63,099 bases of DNA, taken from NCBI GenBank assembly GCA_902784565.1, contig CACZVE010000008.1:1-63099 (forward strand), in the 5' to 3' direction. Below, one piece after another: positions 47,868-56,209 of this stretch; position 1 is the stretch's first letter; each line of letters starts with the position of its first letter. The position numbers and the translations under genes were made by a program. The notes under the pieces are model-generated. The model was given only the letters and a program-made list of their open reading frames with translations. It did no database searches and was not told the origin of the DNA. Origin of the DNA: an uncultured Prevotellaceae bacterium (GTDB taxonomy: Bacteria > Bacteroidota > Bacteroidia > Bacteroidales > Bacteroidaceae).

Positions 47868-48736
47868 CAACTTCTCTGTTTAAACAACATCATCAGTGCC
47901 TTCACGAAATCCTCGTTGGTGGCGATGCTCACATTATCCACATTACTCTTATTAAATGTCTCCAGCAACTGTGTCTGACGGTTCATCCAGTACTTGCGAT
48001 AGGAGTCGCGCAGACGCTTCGAACTGGTATCTACATACTGTTCAAAGCCTGTCTCAGCATCCACCACCTTCATCAGACCCACGTCAGGCAGATCCTTGGC
48101 ACGCTGGTCATAGACCTGGATAGCCACCACGTCGTGCTTGCGGTTGGCAATCTGCAACGACTGCATGAAATCATTCCGCACATAGAAGTCGCTGAGGATG
48201 AATGCTGTCGTACGACGTTTCTGAACACTCGACAGGAACTCCACTGCCTGTTTCACATCCGTCCGCTTCGACTCCGGATGGAAGTCCAGCATCTCACGGA
48301 TGATATATAGGATATGCTTGCGGCCCTTCTTCGGCGGGATAAACTTCTCGATCTTGTCGGAGAAGAACACTACACCGATCTTATCGTTGTTCTGGATTGC
48401 CGAGAAAGCGATGGTAGCGGCAATCTCCGTCACCATATCACGCTTCATCTGCTTCTGCGTACCGAAATCAAGAGAGCCGCTGACATCAATGAGCAACATC
48501 ACCGTCAGTTCACGCTCCTCCTCAAACACCTTCACATACGGACGGTGAAAGCGGGCTGTCACATTCCAGTCGATGTCACGTACATCATCGCCGAACTGAT
48601 ATTCACGCACCTCGCTAAAGGCCATACCCCTACCCTTGAAGGCAGAATGATACTGACCTGCAAAGATGTTTGAACTCAGACCTCGGGTCTTGATTTCAAT
48701 CTTACGGACTTTCTTGATGATCTCGCTTGTTTCCAT
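47867..48736 (-). CDS. DUF58 domain protein of the MoxR/Bat operon
   Basis: This 289-residue soluble protein has a DUF58 region (YQFGDDVRDIDWNVTARFHR) followed by a vWA-like fold (LLIDVSGSLDFGT). DUF58 proteins regularly accompany MoxR ATPases and Bat proteins and are thought to act as cofactors of MoxR chaperone function. The ATG at 48734-48736 overlaps the moxR stop (TGATG). Confidence 0.9.
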   Translation of the reverse strand: METSEIIKKVRKIEIKTRGLSSNIFAGQYHSAFKGRGMAFSEVREYQFGDDVRDIDWNVTARFHRPYVKVFEEERELTVMLLIDVSGSLDFGTQKQMKRDMVTEIAATIAFSAIQNNDKIGVVFFSDKIEKFIPPKKGRKHILYIIREMLDFHPESKRTDVKQAVEFLSSVQKRRTTAFILSDFYVRNDFMQSLQIANRKHDVVAIQVYDQRAKDLPDVGLMKVVDAETGFEQYVDTSSKRLRDSYRKYWMNRQTQLLETFNKSNVDNVSIATNEDFVKALMMLFKQRS

Positions 48737-49731
48737 CAAGGAACCTCGACCTTATTAATAATCTTCGAAACGATCTCCTCACTGGTGATATTGCTGGCCT
48801 CAGCCTCGTAGGTGAGTCCGATACGGTGGCGCAGCACATCATGAGCCACAGCACGCACATCCTCAGGCACCACATAACCACGACGCTTGATGAAAGCGTA
48901 GGCTCGGGCTGCCTTTGCCAGATTGATACTGGCACGGGGCGAACCACCGAAAGAGATCATATCCTTCAGATCCTTCAATCCATAACGGTCGGGATAACGG
49001 GTGGCGAACACAATATCAGCGATATACTGTTCAATCTTCTCGTCGAGATAGACCTCACGCACCACCTCTCTGGCACGGAGGATCTCCTCGGAAGTCGTCA
49101 CAGGACTTACCTTCGGCATCTCACCGGCGATATTCTCACGGATAATCTTCTTCTCCTCGTCGAGTGAGGGATAGTCGATAACCACCTTCAGCATGAAACG
49201 GTCTACCTGTGCCTCAGGCAGTGGGTATGTACCCTCCTGCTCAATGGGGTTCTGCGTTGCCATCACGAGGAAGGGATTCGGCAACAGGAAGGTCTCGCTG
49301 CCGATGGTTACCTGCTTCTCCTGCATGGCTTCGAGCAAGGCACTCTGTACCTTTGCCGGCGCACGGTTGATTTCATCTGCCAGGACGAAGTTGGCAAACA
49401 CAGGACCTTTCTTCACCTGGAACTTCTCATCCTTCTGCGAATAGATCATCGTACCGATGACATCGGCAGGGAGAAGGTCGGGTGTAAACTGGATACGACT
49501 GTAGTCGGAGTCAATCAACTGTGCCAACGTCTTGATGGCCAAGGTCTTTGCCAGTCCAGGAACACCTTCCAGAAGGATATGTCCATCACTCAGCAAGCCG
49601 ATGAGGAGGGAGTCAACGAGGTGCTTCTGACCCACGATGACGCGATCCATACCTGTTACAAGATTCGTAACAAATGCGCTTTGTTGTTCTATCCGGATAT
49701 TCAACTCACGGATATCAATTGCTTCTGCCAT
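48736..49731 (-). CDS. moxR: MoxR-family AAA+ ATPase
   Basis: This 331-residue AAA+ chaperone has Walker A LLEGVPGLAKTLAIK, Walker B FVLADEINRAPAKVQ, sensor VMATQNPIEQEGTYPLPEAQ and the usual helical lid. It leads the Bat operon and has a promoter 38 nt upstream. MoxR proteins mature metal- or vWA-containing proteins; BatA and BatB in the same operon are the likely clients (inference). Confidence 0.95.
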   Translation of the reverse strand: MAEAIDIRELNIRIEQQSAFVTNLVTGMDRVIVGQKHLVDSLLIGLLSDGHILLEGVPGLAKTLAIKTLAQLIDSDYSRIQFTPDLLPADVIGTMIYSQKDEKFQVKKGPVFANFVLADEINRAPAKVQSALLEAMQEKQVTIGSETFLLPNPFLVMATQNPIEQEGTYPLPEAQVDRFMLKVVIDYPSLDEEKKIIRENIAGEMPKVSPVTTSEEILRAREVVREVYLDEKIEQYIADIVFATRYPDRYGLKDLKDMISFGGSPRASINLAKAARAYAFIKRRGYVVPEDVRAVAHDVLRHRIGLTYEAEASNITSEEIVSKIINKVEVP

Positions 49732-49768
49732 AATATTTCCTTTTTATTCGATTTCTGAAATTTGACCG

Positions 49769-49797
49769 CAAAAGTACTGATTTAGTTGGTAAAACAA
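49769..49797 (-). promoter_or_regulatory. Promoter of the moxR-bat operon
   Basis: On the minus strand TTG (49795-49797), an 18-nt spacer and TACTTTTG (49769-49776) fit the Bacteroidetes consensus. Confidence 0.65.
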
Positions 49798-49823
49798 GAC
49801 ATTCTACCACCTAAATAATATTA

Positions 49824-49861
49824 AAAAAGTTTCCCAAAACCTAAGTTTTAAGAAACTTTTT
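49824..49861 (-). terminator. Terminator after the HU-LysM gene
   Basis: An outer stem AAAAAGTTTC/GAAACTTTTT and an inner stem AAAAC/GTTTT with a 4-nt loop form a hairpin with a T-rich end on the minus strand, 23 nt past the stop. Confidence 0.75.
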
Positions 49862-49883
49862 CAATATTAAACCGATTTAATTG

Positions 49884-51287
49884 TCATTTTTGGACTTTTT
49901 TCTTCTTATGTACCAGTTTGGGGATCTTGATTTCCTGTCCGACCTTTAGGTCGGCATCACCCTTGATACCATTATAAACCTCCAGATAGCACTCCATGCC
50001 CGGGCCAATGGTACGTTTACAGATTCTTGCCAGATTATCGGTGGCCTTGACCTTTTCCACATGGTCTGTTCCGACAATGCGATAGGCACCCGTACGAACA
50101 CGGGAATCCATCTGTTCATACTTGTCAAGAGCAGTTGCGGACTCAGGCTTTGGCTCGGCTTTGAGCTCGGGCTTAGATTCTGGCTTTGTATCCGGTTTGA
50201 CCTCAGGCTTAGATTCTGGTTTAGTCTCGGGCTTCACTTCTGGCTTAGCCTCAGGTTCCGCAGTCTTCGGTTCCTTGACTTCTGGTTCAGTGGTTTCATT
50301 CTTTGCCTGCTCTGGTGTCGCCTGCTCAGACTTCGAGACCTCTACTTTTGGCTTGACTGTTTCAACTTTCGGTTTGGCAGGCTCTACTTGAGGTTCCGAA
50401 GACGAGGAAGGACTGCCATAAGTCATTCCAAAATAATAACCTCCTGCAAAACAGATACAGCAGGCCAGTATACCAAGTAACCACTTCTTCCAGGCACCAG
50501 AATTCTCCTCTTCATATACGTATTCTGTTTCCTCCGAAGGAGTCTCAACAGGTTCTTCTTCCTTTGGAAGTTCATCCTCCACAGGTTCAGGATCGGGCTC
50601 TGGCTCCAGCTCGGGTTCAGACTGAAGTTCCGGTTCTGCCAGTGGTTCAGGTGTCGGTGTCTGTTCTATCGGAGGTTCCGGATCTTCCGGAGTTTCCAGA
50701 GATTTCGGTTCTTCCGAAGGTTCCAGATTTACCAGAGGTTCGGGTTCGGGAGCAGGCTCGGATATAATCTGCGGTTCATTATCCGTTACAAAATCTACCA
50801 ATGGTGCCATAGACGCATCTACATCATCTACAACATCTGACTCCGACACAACTTCGGGCTCCAACACATCCTCAGACTCCGGCACTGAGACTCGCTCCAA
50901 TACTGGTTCGGGGTCTGGTTCCGGTTCAGGTTCGGGCTCTTGTTCGGGTTCCGGCGCGAAATCTACCCCTTCGTTTAACACAACGGTTTCAAACTGCGAA
51001 AAAGGTTTGTTCACCAGTTCCTTCATCAAAGTATCCGGTGTGAATGTAATCTTACTATGTCCCTCAATCAAGACACGTTCTCCATTGTTCACATTCACAC
51101 TCTCACGGTCATCCACGTCAATGATCTTAAAGGTACCCAGACCTTTAACCTTCACCATCTTGTCCTGTCCGAGTCCTTTCTGAATCACATAGAACAGTTC
51201 ATTGACAAACGCAGAGGCACTCTTTCTTTTCAGGTTCTTGCGCTCAATGAGCACAGCAGCCAGTTCATTCGTTGAGATCTTTCCCAT
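49884..51287 (-). CDS. Membrane-spanning protein with HU-like DNA-binding domain and LysM domain
   Basis: This 467-residue protein has an N-terminal HU/IHF-like domain (about 1-95; STNELAAVLIERKNLKRKSA, VKVKGLGTFKIIDVDDRES). A Pro/Glu-rich spacer follows (about 110-255), then one membrane helix (about 269-290, WLLGILACCICFAGGYYFG) preceded by basic residues. A Pro/Lys/Glu-repeat spacer (about 292-395) leads to a LysM-like domain (about 405-460, NLARICKRTIGPGMECYLEV ending VGQEIKIPKL). Topology predicts HU in the cytoplasm and LysM in the periplasm, so it could tie DNA to peptidoglycan. The start overlaps the stop of a second HU gene (TGATG). The LysM assignment is by pattern. Confidence 0.82.
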   Translation of the reverse strand: MGKISTNELAAVLIERKNLKRKSASAFVNELFYVIQKGLGQDKMVKVKGLGTFKIIDVDDRESVNVNNGERVLIEGHSKITFTPDTLMKELVNKPFSQFETVVLNEGVDFAPEPEQEPEPEPEPDPEPVLERVSVPESEDVLEPEVVSESDVVDDVDASMAPLVDFVTDNEPQIISEPAPEPEPLVNLEPSEEPKSLETPEDPEPPIEQTPTPEPLAEPELQSEPELEPEPDPEPVEDELPKEEEPVETPSEETEYVYEEENSGAWKKWLLGILACCICFAGGYYFGMTYGSPSSSSEPQVEPAKPKVETVKPKVEVSKSEQATPEQAKNETTEPEVKEPKTAEPEAKPEVKPETKPESKPEVKPDTKPESKPELKAEPKPESATALDKYEQMDSRVRTGAYRIVGTDHVEKVKATDNLARICKRTIGPGMECYLEVYNGIKGDADLKVGQEIKIPKLVHKKKKVQK

Positions 51288-51574
51288 CACTCGGTCCCTC
51301 CACTCTTTACACGTTCTTTCCAACCGACATTCGGTTTGAAATTCAATACCAGTTTGGGCGGGACGAGCATCCGCTGCCCGGTAGACGGATTCACCATAAT
51401 GCGCTCCATCTTTTTCTTCACTTCGAATGTCCCGAAATTCGGAATCAAAACGGAATCATCCTCCAGAAAATGGTCTCCCATCGTCTCTATCACGATGTCC
51501 ACCATCTGTTGTACGTCTTCCGCTGAATAGCCACTCTTGTTGGCCAGTTCTGTAATGAAGTCTTTATTATTCAT
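51287..51574 (-). CDS. HU/IHF-family DNA-binding protein
   Basis: This 95-residue nucleoid protein of the HU family has helices MNNKDFITELANKSGYSAED and the beta-arm region VLIPNFGTFEVKKKMERIMV, with the conserved NPSTGQ turn. It lies 3 nt after rimO and overlaps the membrane-anchored HU gene by one base, so the two may be coexpressed and could form heterodimers (inference). Confidence 0.92.
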   Translation of the reverse strand: MNNKDFITELANKSGYSAEDVQQMVDIVIETMGDHFLEDDSVLIPNFGTFEVKKKMERIMVNPSTGQRMLVPPKLVLNFKPNVGWKERVKSGGTE

Positions 51575-51577
51575 ATC

Positions 51578-52879
51578 TCAATATGTGATTGTGGTTGCAT
51601 ACAAATCAAATTCCTCGGAATCGGTGATCCTAGCTTGATAGAATTCTCCGATTTTCAGTTCCCTCTCATGGACAGGGATGAGTACCTCGGGATCTACCTC
51701 GGGTGAACAGAACTCCGTCCGTCCGACATAGTAATCACCCTCCCGTCGGTCGATGATGACACGTTGGATAGTGCCTATCTTCTCAGCCTCTATCTCGGCA
51801 CTAATCTGTTGTTGGATACGCATGAGCTTGTCTAACCTCCGCTGTTTCACCTCCTCCGGCACATCATCCTGATAATGTTGTTCCGAATAGGTACCTTCTT
51901 CCTCCGAATAGGCAAAAGCACCCATCCGCTCGAAACGGGCCCATTTGGTGAAAGTCAGAAGTTCCTCAAAATCCTCTTCCGTCTCTCCCGGGAAGCCTAC
52001 CATTAAGGTGGTACGCAGGTGAATACCTGGCACCTCCTTACGCAGACGTTCCACCAGTTCGTAGGTTTCCTGCCTGGTCACGTGACGCCTCATCCTGTCC
52101 AACATATGGTCGGAGATATGCTGAAGGGCAATGTCGAGATAGTTGCAGACATTCCGTTTCTCCCGTATCACCCGGAGCAAGGCCCAGGGGAAATGCGTCG
52201 GATAGGCATAATGCAGACGAATCCACTCCACCCCCTTGATATCGGCCATCTTCTCTATCAGTTCTGCGATATGTTGTTTGCCGTCGATGTCCACACCATA
52301 ATAGGTCAGTTCCTGGGCAATGACATTAAACTCCTTGACGCCCAATCTTACCAGATAACGTACCTCCTCCAGGATCTCTTCCATCGGCCGACTCTGGTGC
52401 TTTCCCGTAATCAACGGGATGGCGCAGTAGGCACAATGACGGTCACAGCCCTCTGAAATCTTGATATAAGTATAGTGGCTCGGCGTGGTGATATGGCGAT
52501 ATCCTTCGCAGACCTTAAACGCTTCGCCTTCGAGGTCTTTCAGCAGTTTTTTATAATTGAACTTCCCGTACCAGCCATCCACTTCAGGTATTTCTGCTTC
52601 CAACTCTGACAGATAACGCTCTGACAGACAGCCCATCACGAAGAGTTTCTTAATCCGTCCCTCCGTCTTGGCCTGAGCAAATTCAAGGATGGTGTTGATA
52701 CTCTCTTCCTTGGCATCATTGATGAAGCCACAGGTATTGACAACGACAATATCGCCCTGAGGGTCATCGCTATCGTGGGTACACTGATAGCCGTTGGCCT
52801 CCATCAAGCCCATCAGCACCTCGCTGTCAACAAGGTTCTTCGAGCATCCGAGCGAAATAATGTCTATCGTCTTATTCAT
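51578..52879 (-). CDS. rimO: Ribosomal protein S12 methylthiotransferase RimO
   Basis: This 433-residue radical-SAM enzyme adds a methylthio group to an Asp of S12. It has an N-terminal UPF0004 domain with cysteines in ISLGCSKNLVDSEVLMG, VNTCGFINDAKEESI and VMGCLSERY, a radical-SAM core with GCDRHCAYCAIPLITGKH, and a C-terminal TRAM domain. It overlaps ftsY by 8 nt. Length is normal. Sequence details (VDSEVLMG) favour RimO over MiaB. Confidence 0.95.
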   Translation of the reverse strand: MNKTIDIISLGCSKNLVDSEVLMGLMEANGYQCTHDSDDPQGDIVVVNTCGFINDAKEESINTILEFAQAKTEGRIKKLFVMGCLSERYLSELEAEIPEVDGWYGKFNYKKLLKDLEGEAFKVCEGYRHITTPSHYTYIKISEGCDRHCAYCAIPLITGKHQSRPMEEILEEVRYLVRLGVKEFNVIAQELTYYGVDIDGKQHIAELIEKMADIKGVEWIRLHYAYPTHFPWALLRVIREKRNVCNYLDIALQHISDHMLDRMRRHVTRQETYELVERLRKEVPGIHLRTTLMVGFPGETEEDFEELLTFTKWARFERMGAFAYSEEEGTYSEQHYQDDVPEEVKQRRLDKLMRIQQQISAEIEAEKIGTIQRVIIDRREGDYYVGRTEFCSPEVDPEVLIPVHERELKIGEFYQARITDSEEFDLYATTITY

Positions 52880-53825
52880 TAAACAGCGAATCTACGAATT
52901 GGCGTTTGTTAAACAACTGCAGGTCCTGCATGCCTTCTCCTAAGCCAATATATTTCACAGGCACCTTCAACTGGTCGGAGATGCCGATGACCACACCGCC
53001 TTTTGCCGTGCCGTCGAGTTTTGTGATGGCCAACGACGTGATCTGGGTCACTGCCGAGAACTGCTTGGCTTGTTCAAAGGCATTCTGTCCCGTAGAACCA
53101 TCCAAGACGAGCATCACCTCATCAGGAGCCTCGGGCAGCACCTTCTTCATGACGTCCTTGATTTTCTTCAATTCATTCATCAGACCCACCTTATTGTGCA
53201 GACGTCCTGCCGTATCTATCAGCACCACATCGGCACCATTGGCCTTGGCACTGGAGAGCGTATCGAAGGCTACGGAGGCTGGGTCAGAACCCATCTGTTG
53301 TTTGACGACAGGCACGCCTACCCTTTCTCCCCAGATACAGAGTTGTTCCACTGCGGCAGCACGGAAGGTGTCGGCAGCACCCAAATACACTTTCTTGCCA
53401 GCCTGCTTGAACTGCCAGGCCAGTTTACCGATGGTCGTCGTCTTTCCGACGCCATTTACACCTACAACCAATATCACGTAAGGCTGATGGTCACTGGGTA
53501 AGTCCCAGTTATCATTGTCCTCGGAATTGTTCTCCGCCAGTAGAGCGGCAATTTCATCTTTCAGAATACCGTTCAGTTCTGAGGTGGATACATACTTGTC
53601 GCGAGCCACACGCTCCTCTATCCGTTCGATGATCTTCAACGTGGTGTCAACACCTACGTCACTGGTGATGAGAACCTCCTCCAGATTGTCCAACACATCG
53701 TCATCCACCTTCGACTTTCCTGCCACAGCACGTGTCAGTTTGTCGAATACGCTACTCTTGGTCTTCTCCAGACCTTTATCTAGCGTTTCCTTCTTTTCCT
53801 TATTGAAAAAACCAAATATTCCCAT
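52872..53825 (-). CDS. ftsY: Signal recognition particle receptor FtsY
   Basis: This 317-residue SRP receptor GTPase delivers ribosome-nascent chain complexes to the translocon. It has an N domain (about 15-95) and a G domain with P-loop GVNGVGKTTTIGKLAWQ, the AADTFRAAAVEQL insertion box, DTAGRLHN, TKLDGTAKGG and the closing GLGEGMQDLQLFN. It lacks the long acidic A domain of the E. coli protein, as is common in this phylum. A promoter-like -7 box lies about 20 nt upstream. Confidence 0.96.
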   Translation of the reverse strand: MGIFGFFNKEKKETLDKGLEKTKSSVFDKLTRAVAGKSKVDDDVLDNLEEVLITSDVGVDTTLKIIERIEERVARDKYVSTSELNGILKDEIAALLAENNSEDNDNWDLPSDHQPYVILVVGVNGVGKTTTIGKLAWQFKQAGKKVYLGAADTFRAAAVEQLCIWGERVGVPVVKQQMGSDPASVAFDTLSSAKANGADVVLIDTAGRLHNKVGLMNELKKIKDVMKKVLPEAPDEVMLVLDGSTGQNAFEQAKQFSAVTQITSLAITKLDGTAKGGVVIGISDQLKVPVKYIGLGEGMQDLQLFNKRQFVDSLFNE

Positions 53826-53844
53826 AATACATTAATTCACAGGG

Positions 53845-53852
53845 CAAAATTA
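53845..53852 (-). promoter_or_regulatory. Possible -7 box of ftsY
   Basis: TAATTTTG on the minus strand matches TAnnTTTG, lies 19 nt before the ftsY ATG and follows a terminator, so ftsY-rimO-HU probably starts here. No clear -33 box was found. Confidence 0.45.
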
Positions 53853-53871
53853 ATAAATTTCGATGAAATCG

Positions 53872-53907
53872 CAAAAAAAAGAGGTCGCAAATTGCTTTGC
53901 AACCTCT
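53872..53907 (-). terminator. Terminator of the L28-L33-DUF4295 operon
   Basis: On the minus strand AGAGGTTGCAAA and TTTGCGACCTCT form a 12-bp stem (one G-U) followed by a run of eight T. It lies 22 nt past the DUF4295 stop. Confidence 0.9.
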
Positions 53908-53929
53908 CTTTTTATGCTATAAATGAATA

Positions 53930-54088
53930 TTAGTTCTTGAAAAAGTCCTTAACCTCTTCGTTAGGAACCATCTGCTCGTCGAAGATGTAAGCACCAGTCT
54001 TCGGGCTCTTCACCATCTTGATTACCTTTGTGTAAGCGCGACCATCCTTTGAACCTTCATGGAGGGTAGCAACGGTTTTCTTTGCCAT
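53930..54088 (-). CDS. DUF4295 small protein of the L28/L33 operon
   Basis: This 52-residue protein reads MAKKTVATLHEGSKDGRAYT at the start, and its middle contains KVIKMVKSPKTGAYIFDEQM. This is the DUF4295 pattern found in Bacteroidetes beside rpmB and rpmG. It is basic and probably ribosome-associated (inference from operon). The ATG at 54086-54088 lies 17 nt after the rpmG stop. Confidence 0.9.
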   Translation of the reverse strand: MAKKTVATLHEGSKDGRAYTKVIKMVKSPKTGAYIFDEQMVPNEEVKDFFKN

Positions 54089-54105
54089 ACTTCAGTCTTG
54101 CTTAT

Positions 54106-54231
54106 TTAATGAGTGTTCTTACGATTCTTCACCGTAATATAACGGCTTGTGCCGGGCAGTCCGCTGTTCTTCATCTCGGTGCACTCCAGAATCACCTGGA
54201 CGCGGTTACCTTTTGCTTTCTTGTTTGCCAT
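54106..54231 (-). CDS. rpmG: 50S ribosomal protein L33, apparently C-terminally truncated
   Basis: The frame [20 protein letters not shown] continues through [18 protein letters not shown] and then stops, giving 41 residues. From memory, Bacteroidetes L33 proteins are about 62 residues and continue after KNT with an LELKKYNPxLKR-type strand and a VHKEIK tail. That part is missing, and the next gene begins 17 nt later, so there is no room for a frameshifted remainder. The N-terminal two thirds are well conserved. The protein may work in shortened form, or a second L33 may exist elsewhere. Confidence 0.85.
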   Translation of the reverse strand: MANKKAKGNRVQVILECTEMKNSGLPGTSRYITVKNRKNTH

Positions 54232-54236
54232 CGTCG

Positions 54237-54500
54237 TTAATCTCCTATCACTTTAATGTCCTTCCAGTCTACATATCCCTTGGCAACAGCCTGCTTCAAT
54301 GCAGCATCCAGACCTACCTTATTAATCATACGAAGGCCAGCGGCGCTGATCTTCAACTGAATCCAGCAACCCTCTTCTACATAGTAGAATTTCTTGCTGA
54401 ACAGGTTGACGTCAAAGCTTCTCTTGGTGTGATGCTTTGAGTGAGACACATTACAACCTATCTGTGCCTTCTTTCCTGTAATTTGACAAACTTTAGACAT
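54237..54500 (-). CDS. rpmB: 50S ribosomal protein L28
   Basis: This 87-residue large-subunit protein starts [20 protein letters not shown] and contains [20 protein letters not shown], typical of L28. It is first in the rpmB-rpmG-DUF4295 operon, with a -7 box and a 7-nt tract upstream. Length is normal for the phylum. Confidence 0.96.
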   Translation of the reverse strand: MSKVCQITGKKAQIGCNVSHSKHHTKRSFDVNLFSKKFYYVEEGCWIQLKISAAGLRMINKVGLDAALKQAVAKGYVDWKDIKVIGD

Positions 54501-54552
54501 TTCTATCTACTTTTTTACTTGTACTTTTTAACTACTTATTCCAAACAGGGTG

Positions 54553-54560
54553 CAAAGGTA
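54553..54560 (-). promoter_or_regulatory. -7 box of the rpmB operon
   Basis: TACCTTTG on the minus strand lies 53 nt before the rpmB ATG. The -33 region falls in a heptanucleotide tract and has no clear TTTG. Confidence 0.55.
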
Positions 54561-54568
54561 CAACATTT

Positions 54569-54602
54569 AATTGAGATTAAGAATTGAGAATTAAGAATTA
54601 AG
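54569..54602. repeat. Heptanucleotide tract upstream of rpmB, AATTGAG/AATTAAG type
   Basis: AATTGAG, a 6-nt ATTAAG, AATTGAG, AATTAAG and AATTAAG lie in a row between rpmB and the end of cinA, over the -33 region of the rpmB promoter. Confidence 0.8.
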
Positions 54603-54619
54603 AGGTGATTTATGTTTTT

Positions 54620-55138
54620 TTAACCTTCCAACTCTTTTTTCTCAAAATTTTCGGCCTTCAGATAGTCCAAAAACAACTGCATGGCACGGTTGGTGGCGAT
54701 GGCCAGATTGATGTCCCGTCCGTGGTCCTCTTCTACTTTGACAGTTGCAATCCTGTCTGCATTGCCGCAGGCCAACCAGATGGTGCCAACGGGAATCTCC
54801 TTTGTGCCACCTGTCGGCCCAGCAAAACCTGTAGCCGAGATAGCGTAGTTGGTGTTCAGGGCCTTACAGGCTCCAACAACCATTTCCTTTGCAACTTCTT
54901 CACACACAGCAGTTTGTTCCTCAAGCACCTGGGGATCCACGCCCAACAGCGACTCTTTGATTTCATTCACGTACGAGATAATACCGCCCTTGAAATACTT
55001 CGACGCACCAGGTACTGCGATGATTGCTTCAGCGATACGACCACCTGTACAACTCTCCGCCGTACTGACCGTTCTTTCCATTTCCCAGAGGATCTCACTC
55101 ACTTCCCTGCTGATAACTTTTGATTCAAAATCCATCAT
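54620..55138 (-). CDS. CinA-family nicotinamide-nucleotide amidase
   Basis: This 172-residue protein corresponds to the C-terminal amidase domain of CinA (as in PncC), which converts nicotinamide mononucleotide to nicotinate mononucleotide. Hallmarks are VSTAESCTGGRIAEAIIAVP, KYFKGGIISYVNEIKESLLG and NYAISATGFAGPTGGTKEIP with VGTIWLACG. The N-terminal molybdopterin-like domain of full CinA is absent, as in many stand-alone forms. It lies 25 nt after tsaD. The ATG pair at its start makes the first codon ambiguous by one residue. Confidence 0.9.
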   Translation of the reverse strand: MMDFESKVISREVSEILWEMERTVSTAESCTGGRIAEAIIAVPGASKYFKGGIISYVNEIKESLLGVDPQVLEEQTAVCEEVAKEMVVGACKALNTNYAISATGFAGPTGGTKEIPVGTIWLACGNADRIATVKVEEDHGRDINLAIATNRAMQLFLDYLKAENFEKKELEG

Positions 55139-55163
55139 ATTTTTACCTTTTTACTTTTTTCTT

Positions 55164-56198
55164 TTATTCGAATGTCACTTTCGAGAAGGCCGGTGCATCA
55201 ATAGGACAGAATTGTCCGTCGAGATACTTGTAATAGCCCACAACACCAATCATCGCCGCATTGTCCGTTGTATAACTGAACTTGGGGATATAGATTGTCC
55301 AGCCATAACGTTTCTGGGCATCGTAGAAGGCATTACGGAGTCCATTGTTGGCACTTACACCACCAGCCACTGCCACATGTTTGATACCTGTCTGCTTCAC
55401 GGCCTTTTTCAGTTTCTTCATCAGGATGTCGACAATCGTCCATTCCAACGAAGCGGCGATATCCTCCTTGTTCTTCTCAATGAAATCAGGGTCTTCGGCC
55501 ACCCATTTCTGCAACGAATAGAGAAACGAGGTTTTCAACCCAGAGAAACTGTAATCGAGGTCAGGGATGTTCGGCTCGGCGAAATGAAAGGCCTTCGGAT
55601 TACCCTGACGTGCGAGTCTGTCGATGATCGGGCCACCGGGATAGCCCAGCCCCATCACCTTCGAGCACTTGTCGATAGCCTCACCAGCCGCATCGTCGAT
55701 GGTCTGCCCCAGCACCTCCATATCATTGTAAGCATTCACTTTCACAATCTGCGAGTTACCGCCCGACACCAACAGACACAGAAACGGCAGTGGCGGAATT
55801 CCCTCACCCCCACTCTCTGGTTCCCGGATAAAGTGCGCCATGACATGTCCCTGCAAATGATTCACATCGATCATCGGAATACCCAACGATCTGGCAAATC
55901 CTTTGGCGAAACTCACGCCGACCAACAACGACCCCATCAGACCAGGGCCTCTGGTAAAGGCAATCGCCGACAGTTGTTCCTTGGTGATACCAGCGCGCTT
56001 GATGGCCTCATGCACTACCGGCACCACATTCTGCTGATGCGCCCTGGATGCCAGTTCCGGCACCACGCCGCCATAGGCCTCATGTACCGCCTGCGAAGCC
56101 GTCACGTTCGACAGTAGCACATCATTCCTGAGTACCGCCGCCGACGTATCGTCGCAACTCGACTCTATCGCTAAGATATATATTTCTTCACTTCTCAC
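55164..56198 (-). CDS. tsaD: tRNA N6-threonylcarbamoyladenosine transferase TsaD
   Basis: This 344-residue ASKHA-fold protein makes t6A37 in tRNA with TsaB, TsaC and TsaE. Motifs are YILAIESSCDDTSAAVL, GGVVPELASRAHQQNVVPVV, the metal-binding VNHLQGHVMAHF, CLLVSGGNSQIV and VAVAGGVSANNGLR. Length is normal. The start is GTG (56196-56198) inside a short 7-nt tract, and only seven codons precede the conserved core. It lies 11 nt after map. Confidence 0.95.
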   Translation of the reverse strand: MRSEEIYILAIESSCDDTSAAVLRNDVLLSNVTASQAVHEAYGGVVPELASRAHQQNVVPVVHEAIKRAGITKEQLSAIAFTRGPGLMGSLLVGVSFAKGFARSLGIPMIDVNHLQGHVMAHFIREPESGGEGIPPLPFLCLLVSGGNSQIVKVNAYNDMEVLGQTIDDAAGEAIDKCSKVMGLGYPGGPIIDRLARQGNPKAFHFAEPNIPDLDYSFSGLKTSFLYSLQKWVAEDPDFIEKNKEDIAASLEWTIVDILMKKLKKAVKQTGIKHVAVAGGVSANNGLRNAFYDAQKRYGWTIYIPKFSYTTDNAAMIGVVGYYKYLDGQFCPIDAPAFSKVTFE

Positions 56199-56207
56199 TT
56201 TTCACTT
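56187..56207 (-). repeat. Heptanucleotide tract covering the tsaD GTG start
   Basis: The units TTCACTT, CTCACTT and TTCACTT (plus strand) span the tsaD start. The GTG start is part of a unit, as in metH. Confidence 0.65.
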
Positions 56208-56209
56208 CG

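Noticed and set aside
54089-54105. A frameshift hiding the missing end of L33
   Set aside because: Only 17 nt separate the stop from the next start, so the missing 20 or so codons are not present in any frame.
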